DNA of 64,000 bases from Candidatus Skiveiella danica. GTDB lineage: Bacteria; Pseudomonadota; Gammaproteobacteria; Burkholderiales; Burkholderiaceae_C. Positions 16,866 through 24,748 of this stretch are shown here, one piece after another (positions within the stretch are counted from its first letter, which is position 1; every line of letters starts with the position of its first letter). The notes under the pieces are model-generated. The model saw nothing but the letters and a program-made list of their open reading frames with translations. It was not told the origin of the DNA and made no database searches. The position numbers and the translations under genes are program-made. The DNA lies in contig JADKHE010000002.1 of NCBI GenBank assembly GCA_016721925.1, forward strand, positions 62,001 to 126,000, given 5' to 3'.

Positions 16866-17782
16866 GCTTGACGGAGCCTATCGACGCATCCCCTAGTCCT
16901 GTTCCGGCCGAACCTGATTTTGCTGCCCCGCAGCGTGAGGTTCAACGCAAACTCGGACGTTGCATGTTCCGCCTGCAGCAATATGAAATCCTTGCCAAGG
17001 CTTTGGTGGGGCACAGGGAGCTTTCGGCCCCATCCGGGAAGATGCATGAAGTCCAGGCCAAGAACGTCGCACTGGCTGCAAGCAAAACACTAGGGCAATT
17101 GGTAGGGGAACTGACCGGTACCTTCCTGAAGCCACTTCAGTCTGAGTCGGAGAACAATTCAGCCGAAAGCGAGGACGGGTTTGGTGATGACCAGCAAGCC
17201 TGGTTCCGTTTTTCAAATGCGATTGAACTCCCGCCAGAACGCCACCAACAGCTTATGCAGGACTTGGCCGACTTGGTAAAGATGCGAAACGAGTTGGTGC
17301 ATCACTTTATCGAGCGGTTTGACGTATTCACCATCGACGGGTGCCTGGTAGCAGACAACTACCTCCAAGGCTGTTACGAGACCATCGACGGCCATTATCT
17401 GACGCTGAGAGCTTGGGTCGAGGGGGTGAACGGTGCGCGCAAAGCTGCCGCCGAATTCATGCAAAGCCCCGAATTCCTTGATTTTTTCATGAACGTTGTC
17501 GTGCCTGATGTGAAAGGCGTGGACTGGCCAAGTAGCCGTATTGTCCAGTTGCTGAAGGGGGAGGAGGAAGCCAGCGCGGTTGAGAGCTGGACCTTGCTCA
17601 ATGCCGCCATACCGTCCATTCGTGCAAAGGAGCCCGAGCAGACGCCCAAGCAGTACGGGTGCAGCAGTTGGCGTGAGGTGATTCACAAGTCCCAGTTATT
17701 TGAGATACGAAAGACTAAGTCAGCCGGTGAAAACGGTACGCTGGTTTGGTATCGGAGTAAGCCGATGCAACTACTCGGATGA
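16862..17782 (+). CDS. OST-HTH/LOTUS-domain protein
   Basis: The 306-residue protein ends in a segment with the LOTUS (OST-HTH) pattern: KQYGCSSWREVIHKSQLFEI, then GTLVWYR (about residues 258-300). LOTUS domains bind RNA, often G-rich or structured RNA. The N-terminal 240 residues are helical, with FRLQQYEILAKALVGHRE and the segment LVKMRNELVHHFIERFD, which resembles MAE_28990/HEPN-like helical proteins (R-x4-6-H). That second point is tentative. TTG 16862 follows GGGGAG and overlaps the upstream stop, indicating coupling with the Ada-like gene. Confidence 0.62.
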   Translation: MSLTEPIDASPSPVPAEPDFAAPQREVQRKLGRCMFRLQQYEILAKALVGHRELSAPSGKMHEVQAKNVALAASKTLGQLVGELTGTFLKPLQSESENNSAESEDGFGDDQQAWFRFSNAIELPPERHQQLMQDLADLVKMRNELVHHFIERFDVFTIDGCLVADNYLQGCYETIDGHYLTLRAWVEGVNGARKAAAEFMQSPEFLDFFMNVVVPDVKGVDWPSSRIVQLLKGEEEASAVESWTLLNAAIPSIRAKEPEQTPKQYGCSSWREVIHKSQLFEIRKTKSAGENGTLVWYRSKPMQLLG

Positions 17783-17933
17783 GTCGGCACGAACCGGGTG
17801 GGAGAACGTCGCCATTTCCACCAAGAAGACGCCATCAACACACAACTCCTAGCCTCTCCTTGCGCGGTATCGCAGGGATCGACTGGGCTAGCCAACTTGG
17901 TATCGGTAAATTTTCCCGTCAAAGGAGTCGCCC

Positions 17934-18800
17934 ATGAACATTAAGGATGGACTTAAACCTACGACTAGCCCAAGGGTTATCGACCTCGTCGCTGCGGCCG
18001 GGGTCGATGTCAGTCCCTGGGCAGTGTCGAAGAAGGGCCCTGTCAAAGTACCTGCGTCAAATCCGGCCTATTGCTATGAGTGGGCCTACATTGAGCCCGA
18101 CAAGCTGGTCCTTCTCAACCTCTGGTGGCACGAAATTCAAGAGGCCAATGGCCAGGTCTTTACCGAAACGAACTTGAAAGACTGGGCCGCTCAATTGCGT
18201 GACTCATCCCGATTGACGCCTGAGAAACGCAGGGCGGGTGTGCGTCGAGCTCTCAGGATGGACGAGGCGATTGCGTATGCCCAGGAGCACAATTTGCCAG
18301 TGCGTGTCATCGTCGGCGAAGGCAAGCCGCGCGACCTGGCTGACCCCAACTCCCCGTTGTCTTCGCGCATGGACTTGCGTCTTCTCGACCCGGAGCCATG
18401 GTCAGTAGCGAGATACGACCCCGTCAGTGGCGCAGCGAGAATTGCCCGCGGTTCATTTCCAAAGTATGTTGACCAATTCGATGCGGAGTCTGCGGCCGAG
18501 CCACTGCGCCGAACCGTGACAGGTGATGTCCTTATCCGTGACCCCAAGGTGCGGGCTGACGCGCTACGTCGTGCGGGAGGGTGTTGCGAGTTCTGCGGAA
18601 AGCGGGGCTTTCAGACGATTAACGGTGAGACCTACCTGGAAACGCACCATGTCTTGCCGCTATGCGAGGGCGGACCGGATATGGTTCGCAACGTCGCGGC
18701 CCTGTGCCCGGACGACCATCGGAAGGCACACTATGGCGAGGACCGCGACACGATGCGTGCGTGCCTTCAGGACTTTCTGGACGAGCACTACCGTCGGTGA
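17934..18800 (+). CDS. HNH endonuclease with uncharacterised N-terminal domain
   Basis: The 288-residue protein has a C-terminal HNH nuclease domain with C218-x2-C221 (CEFCG), the H238-H239 pair (ETHHVLPL), N253 and the second zinc pair region C258-x3-H262. The first 190 residues (NIKDGLKPTTSPRVIDLVAAAG...) form a separate domain that may read modified or specific DNA, as in stand-alone restriction enzymes such as McrA-like or YhdJ-region proteins; I do not recognise it. It stands alone, 150 bases after the LOTUS gene, and is the last gene of the island. No methyltransferase is nearby. Confidence 0.8.
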   Translation: MNIKDGLKPTTSPRVIDLVAAAGVDVSPWAVSKKGPVKVPASNPAYCYEWAYIEPDKLVLLNLWWHEIQEANGQVFTETNLKDWAAQLRDSSRLTPEKRRAGVRRALRMDEAIAYAQEHNLPVRVIVGEGKPRDLADPNSPLSSRMDLRLLDPEPWSVARYDPVSGAARIARGSFPKYVDQFDAESAAEPLRRTVTGDVLIRDPKVRADALRRAGGCCEFCGKRGFQTINGETYLETHHVLPLCEGGPDMVRNVAALCPDDHRKAHYGEDRDTMRACLQDFLDEHYRR

Positions 18801-18948
18801 TTCCGATTGGCGACAACCGCGTCAGGTATCTGAATGACTTTGGGGCGAGCCTTATGACATGACGGCCTTTCCAAGCCTCTGGCGGTATGCCACAGGCGGC
18901 CACTTCACCGTGTTCTTCCAGCATTTGCCGAGACTGTATTTGGACAAG

Positions 18949-18970
18949 TTGCCTACAGATTGCCTACAAG
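18949..18970 (+). repeat. Two tandem 11-bp repeats (TTGCCTACAGA / TTGCCTACAAG), right island end
   Basis: This pair matches the one at 7080-7101 in the same orientation, with the last two bases of the second unit changed. It lies 57 bases before the right att repeat. See the left copy: the two pairs together look like arm-type binding sites of the island integrase. Confidence 0.6.
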
Positions 18971-18984
18971 GTTCCACAAAAGCA

Positions 18985-19015
18985 AAACCCCGCTACCTTT
19001 ACGATAGCGGGGTTT
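18985..19015 (-). terminator. Island-supplied terminator for tRNA-Thr
   Basis: An 11-bp stem (AAACCCCGCTA / TAGCGGGGTTT) with a 9-base loop is followed on the minus strand by a T-rich tract. It lies 12 bases downstream of the tRNA-Thr 3' end. It is inside the island and resembles the hairpin at 6861-6891 outside the island. The element apparently carries a replacement terminator together with the tRNA 3' part. Confidence 0.75.
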
Positions 19016-19026
19016 CCTTTGCTGTA

Positions 19027-19075
19027 TTGGTGCCGGAGAGATGAATCGAACACCCGACCTTCTCATTACGAATGA
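19027..19075 (-). repeat. attR: 49-bp direct repeat within intact tRNA-Thr
   Basis: This is the right copy of the att repeat and pairs with 6903-6951. It covers the tRNA 3' part up to the anticodon arm. The gene remains complete because the island brought or regenerated this sequence. Confidence 0.9.
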
Positions 19076-19103
19076 GCTGCTCTACCGACTGAGCTACACC
19101 GGC
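19028..19103 (-). tRNA. tRNA-Thr (anticodon CGT)
   Basis: The 76-base gene includes the encoded CCA. The acceptor stem is GCCGGTG with its complement ending CACC, the D arm is AGCTCAGTCGGTAGAGC, the anticodon loop is TTCGTAA, and the T arm is GTCGGGTGTTCGATTC. It is the integration target of the island; the 3' half is duplicated at 6903-6951. Confidence 0.95.
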
Positions 19104-19114
19104 TTAGCCCCGAA

Positions 19115-20134
19115 TTATAGCGGGTTGTGGTAACGGGTCACGCGGTCGACTTCATTTTTTGAGCCCAGCACCACACTGACCCGCTGGTGGAGCAGGGTGG
19201 GCTGGATGTCCAGGATGCGTTGGCGGCCGTCGGTGGCGCAACCGCCGGCCTGCTCGATCAGCCAGGCCATCGGATTGGCCTCGTACATCAGGCGCAACTT
19301 GCCGGGCTTGTTGGGTTCGCGCTTGTCCCAGGGGTACATGAAGACGCCGCCGCGGGTCATGATGCGATGGACGTCTGCGACCATGCTCGCCACCCACCGC
19401 ATATTGAAATCCTTGCCGCGCGGACCTTCCTTGCCTTGCAGGCATTCGTCGATGTAGCGTTTGACGGGGGCGTCCCAGTGGCGCAGGTTGCTCATGTTGA
19501 TCGCAAATTCCTTGGTGTCCTCGGGAATCTTCAGACCCTCAGCAGTCAGCACGAACGAGCCTTGCTCGCGATCCAGCGTGAACATGGCCACGCCATCACC
19601 CACAGTCAACACCAGCGTGGTCTGGGGACCATAGACGCAGTAGCCCGCGGCCACCTGCTGGTTCCCCGCCTGCAGGAAATCGGCCGCGCTGACCGGGTCC
19701 ACAGCCTGAGGGTCGTCGTTCTGCTTGCGCAGCACCGAAAAGATGGTGCCGATGCTCACATTGACGTCAATGTTGCTGGAGCCATCCAGCGGATCGAACA
19801 GCAGCAGGTACTCGCCTTTCGGAAAGCGATGCGGCACCACGTAGATGTCGTCCATCTCCTCCGATGCCATCGCGGCCAGGTGGCCGCCCCATTCGTTGGC
19901 TTCGATCAGCACCTCGTTGGCGATGATGTCGAGCTTCTTCTGTACTTCGCCCTGGACGTTCTCGCTTTCCGCGGAGCCCAGGACTTCGCCCAGCGCCCCT
20001 TTGGTCACGGCGAGGCTGATGCGCTTGCAGGCGCGGGCCACGACTTCCAGCAGCAGGCGCAGCTCGGGCGGAATGCGCCCGTCATTGTGCTGCTTTTCAA
20101 CCAGGTAGCGGGTCAGTGAGATTCTTCGGTGCAT
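19115..20134 (-). CDS. fbp: Class I fructose-1,6-bisphosphatase
   Basis: The 339-residue enzyme hydrolyses fructose-1,6-bisphosphate in gluconeogenesis or the Calvin cycle. Metal- and substrate-binding motifs are visible: YLLLFDPLDGSSNIDVNVS (residues about 108-126) and PGKLRLMYEANPMAWLIEQA near 275. The length is normal for class I bacterial enzymes. It lies 11 bases from tRNA-Thr and is followed upstream on the same strand by pepN, with a 39-base gap. Confidence 0.96.
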   Translation of the reverse strand: MHRRISLTRYLVEKQHNDGRIPPELRLLLEVVARACKRISLAVTKGALGEVLGSAESENVQGEVQKKLDIIANEVLIEANEWGGHLAAMASEEMDDIYVVPHRFPKGEYLLLFDPLDGSSNIDVNVSIGTIFSVLRKQNDDPQAVDPVSAADFLQAGNQQVAAGYCVYGPQTTLVLTVGDGVAMFTLDREQGSFVLTAEGLKIPEDTKEFAINMSNLRHWDAPVKRYIDECLQGKEGPRGKDFNMRWVASMVADVHRIMTRGGVFMYPWDKREPNKPGKLRLMYEANPMAWLIEQAGGCATDGRQRILDIQPTLLHQRVSVVLGSKNEVDRVTRYHNPL

Positions 20135-20173
20135 GGTCTTCCTCCTTGGGCCTTTACTTCAGGGTGTTCGGGG

Positions 20174-22846
20174 TCATTCGGCCAGTGCCCGGGTGACGAC
20201 CTCGCGCACGTCGTTGCTCAGATCGTTGCGAGCGGCCACGCGGGCAATGGCTTCGCGGGCGGCATTGCGATAGGGTTCGGCCAGCTTCTTCCAGCGATCC
20301 AGGGCGCGGGCCAGGCGGGCGGCAACCTGCGGATTGATGGCATCGAGTTCGATGACGCGCTCGCTCCAGAACACGTAGCCTGCCGCATCGATGCGGTGGA
20401 ACGCGCCCGGATTGGCGCTGCAATAGCTGAAGATCACGCTGCGCGCGCGGTTGGGGTTGCGCAGGGAGAAGTCGGGATGCTGCAGCAACTGGCGAACCTT
20501 GGGCAGCACGTCACCCCCACGGTCAGGTGCGCCAGCCTGGAGGGCAAACCATTTGTCCAGCACCAGGGCTTCGTCCCGGAACAGCGCGTGAAAGCGCGCC
20601 AATGCATCGGCCGCCAGCGCATGGTCGGCACCGACCAGTGCGCTCAGGGCGTTGAAGCGGTCGGTCATGTTGCCCGCATCCTTGAAGCGCTGGTAGGCCT
20701 TGCCAGGCCAGATCACGTCGCCGTTGTGGCGGGCCGCCAGGCAGAGCATGGTCAAGGCCAGGCCGGCCAGCGCACGCCGCCCGCAGGAAACCGTGTCCGG
20801 GCTGTAGCCCCCGTTGTCCCGGTGCGCGTCCCAGGCCCATTGCCAGTCGTGGGCCAGTTCGCTGGCCAGTTGTTCGCGCATGGCTTCCCGCACCGCATGC
20901 ACCCGCTGGGGGTCCACGATGTCCAGCTGCTCCGAAATGTAGGTTTCCGATGGCAGCGTCAGCACCAGTTCCTTGAACGCGGCGTCCAGGGCCGGATGGC
21001 GCAGCACCGCGCGCATGGCATCGATGAAAGCGGCGTCCAGCACCCGGACCTCGCGCGGGTTTGACGGGCCCTGGATGAAGTGCACCGCGCGCTTGAGCGC
21101 CAGCCGCTGCCCGGCTTCCCAGCGGTTGAACGGATCGGTGTCATGGGCCAGCAGCGTCAACAGCTGATGATCGCTGTACTCGAAGTCCAGCACCACCGGC
21201 GCGCTGAACCCGCGCAGGATGGAAGGAACGGGCTCGGCATCCACGTCTTCGAAGACCACGGTTTCACTGGCCTGCGTCAGGACCTGTGTGCGCGCCGAGG
21301 TTGGAAGCTCCTGGCCGTCCGCCTGCAGCAAGCCCATGGCCACGGGGATCACGAACGGCTGTTTGTCGGTCTGGCCCGGTGTCGGCGCGCAAGTCTGTTC
21401 GAACGTGAGCGTGTAAGTGCGCGCGTCGCGGTCGTGGTGCCCGCTGGCGCGCAGGTGAGGGGTGCCGGCCTGGCTGTACCAGCGCTTGAACTGTGGCAAC
21501 TGCGCGGCCAGTGGCGAGTCAGGGTTGGTGTCCGCGATCGCCTGCGCAAAGTCGTCGCAGGTCACGGCCTGGCCATCAAAGCGTTCGAAGTACAGCTTCA
21601 TGCCGCGGGTGAAGCCTTCGCGGCCCACCAGCGTCTGCATCATCCGCACCACCTCTGCGCCCTTTTCGTAGATCGTGACGGTGTAGAAGTTGCTGATTTC
21701 CAGGTACTGGTCCGGGCGCACCGGATGGGCCATGGGGCCGGCATCCTCGGGGAACTGCGCGGTGCGCAGCACGCGCACGTCTTCGATGCGGCGAACCGCG
21801 CGCGCGCTGGCCTCGCCGGCCATGTCCTGGCTGAACTCCTGGTCGCGGAAGACGGTCAGGCCTTCTTTCAGGGACAGCTGGAACCAGTCACGGCAGGTCA
21901 CGCGGTTGCCGGTCCAGTTGTGAAAGTACTCGTGGCCGACCACACTTTCGATGTTGGCGTAATCGGTGTCGGTGGCGGTGGCGGGGTTGGCCAGCACGTA
22001 CTTGGTGTTGAAGACGTTCAGGCCCTTGTTTTCCATGGCGCCCATGTTGAAGTCGCTGGTGGCGACGATCATGAAACGCTCCAGGTCCAGCGGCAACCCG
22101 AAGCGGGCTTCGTCCCAGGCCACGCTGGCCATCAGGGAGTTCATGGCGTGTTCGGTCTTGTCGAGGTCACCCGGGCGCACGTAGACCTGCAGCGTGTGCT
22201 CCTGCCCGCTGCGCGAGACGATGCGCTGCTCCCGGCTGACCAGCACGCCGGCCACCAGTGCGAACAGGTAGGCGGGCTTGCGATGCGGGTCCACCCATTT
22301 CGCGAAGTGCCGGCCGTCGTCCAGGTCACCCTGTTCGACGAGGTTGCCGTTGGACAGCAGCACGGGGTACTTCGCCTTGTCTGCGCGCAGCGTCACGGTG
22401 TAGCTGGCCATCACGTCCGGGCGGTCGAGGAAATAGGTGATGCGGCGGAAGCCCTCGGCCTCGCACTGGGTGAAGAACGAGTCGTTGCTGACGTACAGGC
22501 CCATCAGCTTGGTGTTTTTCGCTGGGGCACAGGTGGTGAAGATTTCCAGCTCGATGGGTTCGGGGCCTTCGGGCAGGTTCTCCAGAACCAGCTGGCTGCC
22601 GTCCATCTTGAACGAGGTGCCGGCCCCGTTGACCAGCACGCGGGCCAGGTTGAGCTCGTCGCCGTCCAGGCGCAGGGGCTGGCCGGGCAGATCGGTGTTG
22701 CGGCGCAGGCGCATGCGGTTGAGCACCCGCGTCTTGGCCGGGTCGAGGTCGAAACTCAGCTCGACGGTGTCGATCCAGTACGGCGGTGGGCTGTAGTCTT
22801 CGCGACGGGTCGCGGTGGACGTGCCAGGGGCATCACGAAACAACAT
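20174..22846 (-). CDS. pepN: Aminopeptidase N (M1 family zinc metallopeptidase)
   Basis: The 890-residue cytoplasmic enzyme removes N-terminal residues from peptides. The exopeptidase motif GAMEN (in MGAMENKGLN) and the zinc site HEYFH followed 18 residues later by E (KEGLTVF) are both present. ATG 22846 begins MLFRDAPGTST, giving the usual PepN length; the open frame upstream belongs to the neighbouring HAD gene region. The start overlaps the end of the HAD phosphatase gene by 14 bases. Confidence 0.95.
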   Translation of the reverse strand: MLFRDAPGTSTATRREDYSPPPYWIDTVELSFDLDPAKTRVLNRMRLRRNTDLPGQPLRLDGDELNLARVLVNGAGTSFKMDGSQLVLENLPEGPEPIELEIFTTCAPAKNTKLMGLYVSNDSFFTQCEAEGFRRITYFLDRPDVMASYTVTLRADKAKYPVLLSNGNLVEQGDLDDGRHFAKWVDPHRKPAYLFALVAGVLVSREQRIVSRSGQEHTLQVYVRPGDLDKTEHAMNSLMASVAWDEARFGLPLDLERFMIVATSDFNMGAMENKGLNVFNTKYVLANPATATDTDYANIESVVGHEYFHNWTGNRVTCRDWFQLSLKEGLTVFRDQEFSQDMAGEASARAVRRIEDVRVLRTAQFPEDAGPMAHPVRPDQYLEISNFYTVTIYEKGAEVVRMMQTLVGREGFTRGMKLYFERFDGQAVTCDDFAQAIADTNPDSPLAAQLPQFKRWYSQAGTPHLRASGHHDRDARTYTLTFEQTCAPTPGQTDKQPFVIPVAMGLLQADGQELPTSARTQVLTQASETVVFEDVDAEPVPSILRGFSAPVVLDFEYSDHQLLTLLAHDTDPFNRWEAGQRLALKRAVHFIQGPSNPREVRVLDAAFIDAMRAVLRHPALDAAFKELVLTLPSETYISEQLDIVDPQRVHAVREAMREQLASELAHDWQWAWDAHRDNGGYSPDTVSCGRRALAGLALTMLCLAARHNGDVIWPGKAYQRFKDAGNMTDRFNALSALVGADHALAADALARFHALFRDEALVLDKWFALQAGAPDRGGDVLPKVRQLLQHPDFSLRNPNRARSVIFSYCSANPGAFHRIDAAGYVFWSERVIELDAINPQVAARLARALDRWKKLAEPYRNAAREAIARVAARNDLSNDVREVVTRALAE

Positions 22847-23507
22847 GAAGTGTCTCCAGAAAATTTGAATGAACCAGCTCGTCGAAATCCCGCACCGCCG
22901 CCAAGACGTGCGGGCCGGCGAGCTCCTCGGCGGTGTGGCTGCTGCAGACCGCCACGGCCTGCATGCCGCCGCGCCGGGCCGCCTCGATGCCAAAGGGAGC
23001 GTCCTCGAACACGATGCAGTGCGCCGGGTCGGCGCCGATGCGCCGCGCGGCCTCCAGAAAGATGTCCGGCCGGGGCTTGCCAGGTAGGCCCTCATCGCCG
23101 CCGACAATGGCCAGCGGGGCCGGGTCCATCTGCAGCTGCGACAAGGTGAAGGCGATGTTGTGCCGGTCGCCCGCGGTGCCCACGGCGATCTTCAGCCCGC
23201 GCGCGGCTGCGTCGCAGGCAAATCGCTTGAAGCCACTCACCTCCCGGAACTCGGCGGCAAAGAGCTCCCGGTAGATGGTTTCCTTCTCGTGGGTGATCTG
23301 CGCCGCCTCCTCTGCGCTGACGTTGCGGCCCATCAGTTCGCAGGCGCACTCATAGGCGGTACGGCCGGTGGTGCGTCGCATGAGGTCGGGCACGTCCACC
23401 GCCAGTTCGCGGCGGCGCGCGAACTCCACCCAGGCCCGGGCGTGCCAAGGCATGGAGTCGACCATGGTGCCGTCCATATCGAAAACAAGGGCCTCGACCC
23501 TGCGCAT
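22833..23507 (-). CDS. HAD-superfamily phosphatase (beta-phosphoglucomutase-like)
   Basis: The 224-residue protein has HAD motif I in VFDMDGTMVDSMPWH, motif II around VGTAGDRHN, and motif III/IV in PGKPRPDIFLEAA and CIVFEDAPFGIEAA. The cap domain between motifs I and II is helical, as in sugar-phosphate phosphatases or phosphoglycolate phosphatase-like proteins. The substrate cannot be read from the sequence. ATG 23507 overlaps the prfB stop by one base, so prfB, this gene and pepN are probably co-transcribed. Confidence 0.88.
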   Translation of the reverse strand: MRRVEALVFDMDGTMVDSMPWHARAWVEFARRRELAVDVPDLMRRTTGRTAYECACELMGRNVSAEEAAQITHEKETIYRELFAAEFREVSGFKRFACDAAARGLKIAVGTAGDRHNIAFTLSQLQMDPAPLAIVGGDEGLPGKPRPDIFLEAARRIGADPAHCIVFEDAPFGIEAARRGGMQAVAVCSSHTAEELAGPHVLAAVRDFDELVHSNFLETLHVVS

Positions 23508-24611
23508 CAGACGCCCTGCTTCAGCGAGGCTTCGATGAACACGTCCAGGTCGCCATCCAGCACTTTCTGGGTGGCCGAGACCTCGACGTTGGTGCGCAGG
23601 TCCTTGATGCGGCTGTTGTCGAGCACGTAGCTGCGGATCTGGTGGCCCCAGCCGACATCGGTCTTGGTGTCTTCGAGCTTCTGCTGCTCTTCCATGCGCT
23701 TGCGCATCTCGAAGTCGTACAGCCGCGACCGCAGGCGCTTCCAGGCCACGTCGCGGTTGCTGTGCTGGCTGCGGCCGTCCTGGCACTGCACCACGATGCC
23801 GGTAGGGATGTGGGTCAGGCGTACCGCCGAATCGGTCTTGTTGATGTGCTGACCGCCAGCGCCGGACGCGCGGAAGGTGTCGGTGCGCACATCGGCCGGG
23901 TTGATCTCGATCTCGATCGAGTCGTCGATTTCTGGGTAGACGAACAGCGAGGCGAACGAGGTGTGGCGGCCGCCGGAGCTGTCGAACGGGCTCTTGCGCA
24001 CCAGGCGGTGCACGCCGGTTTCGGTGCGCAGCAGACCGAAGGCGTACTCGCCCTCGACCTTGATCGTGGCGCTCTTGATGCCGGCGGTGTCACCGGGCGT
24101 CTCGTCTTCCACCGTGGCCTTGAAGCCCTTGCGCTCGGCGTACTTGAGGTACTGGCGCAGCAGCATGCTGGCCCAGTCGCAGGCCTCCGTGCCGCCGGCA
24201 CCTGCCTGGATGTCCACAAAGGCGTTCAGCGGGTCGGCCGGGTTGTTGAACATGCGCCGGAACTCGAGCTGTTCCACATCGGCGGCCAGCTTGGCGGCTT
24301 CGCCCTCGATCGTGAGCAGGCTGGCTTCGTCGCCTTCTTCCTTGCTCATGTCATAGAGTTCGATGTTGTCGGCGAGCTCGCTGGTGAGCTTGGTCAGAGT
24401 GACCACCACGCCGTCGAGTGCCTTCTTTTCCTTGCCCAGTTCCTGGGCGCGTTTCGGGTCGTTCCAGACGGTGGGGTCCTCGAGCCAGGCGTTGACGGTT
24501 CTCAGGCGCTCCGATTTGGCATCGAAGTCAAAGATACCCCCGGAGGGCTTCGGTCCTGGCGCGCAGGTCCGTGAGTTGGGCGCCGATCTGGTTGATGTGT
24601 TCTGCTTCCAT
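23507..24611 (-). CDS. prfB: Peptide chain release factor 2 (programmed +1 frameshift)
   Basis: RF2 ends translation at UGA and UAA. The gene starts at ATG 24611 (MEAEHINQIGAQLTDLRART), reads 27 codons, meets an in-frame TGA at 24530-24528, and continues in the +1 frame from GAC at 24529. The product is 367 residues. The recognition segment SPF and the GGQ motif (SGAGGQHINKTDSAVR) are in the second part. The frameshift lets RF2 regulate its own synthesis. Annotation from 24409 only would lose the first domain. Confidence 0.96.
24527..24541 (-). promoter_or_regulatory. prfB programmed frameshift site
   Basis: On the minus strand the sequence is GGGGG TAT CTT TGA C: an internal Shine-Dalgarno-like G tract, the slippery CTT codon, the in-frame TGA, and a following C. 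This is the conserved RF2 autoregulatory signal. Confidence 0.95.
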
Positions 24612-24748
24612 GACGGGTTCTTCCAATGTGTCTGTGACCCGTCATTTTCTCACGCCGCACCGTCTGACGCCGAGGGGCCAGACGTGGGCGACCGGCCCCG
24701 CCTGGCGCACCGGCAAAAAGGCCTCGGCAGTCAGGTTCAGCGCGTTCG

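Larger units (their letters stand above)
6952..19075 (+). mobile_element. About 12-kb integrative island inserted in tRNA-Thr(CGT)
   Basis: The segment is bounded by 49-bp direct repeats derived from the tRNA-Thr 3' part. It starts with a tyrosine integrase gene and has paired 11-bp motifs near both ends. The flanking genes (yghU and fbp) are ordinary chromosomal genes. The cargo consists of a toxin-antitoxin pair, an AlpA-like regulator, a broken restriction gene and rare DNA-interacting proteins. The stretch 13.9-15.8 kb is visibly richer in A+T than the rest of the window. There are no conjugation, capsid or replication genes, so the island is not self-transmissible, though it may be mobilisable or defective. 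Confidence 0.88.

Noticed and set aside
18859..19075. Small plus-strand frames (about 60 codons) ending at tRNA-Thr
   Set aside because: They run through the arm repeats, the terminator and the tRNA, and have no homology.
21080..23149. 689-codon plus-strand frame opposite pepN
   Set aside because: It is antisense to a certain M1 aminopeptidase, with low-complexity composition and no start signal.
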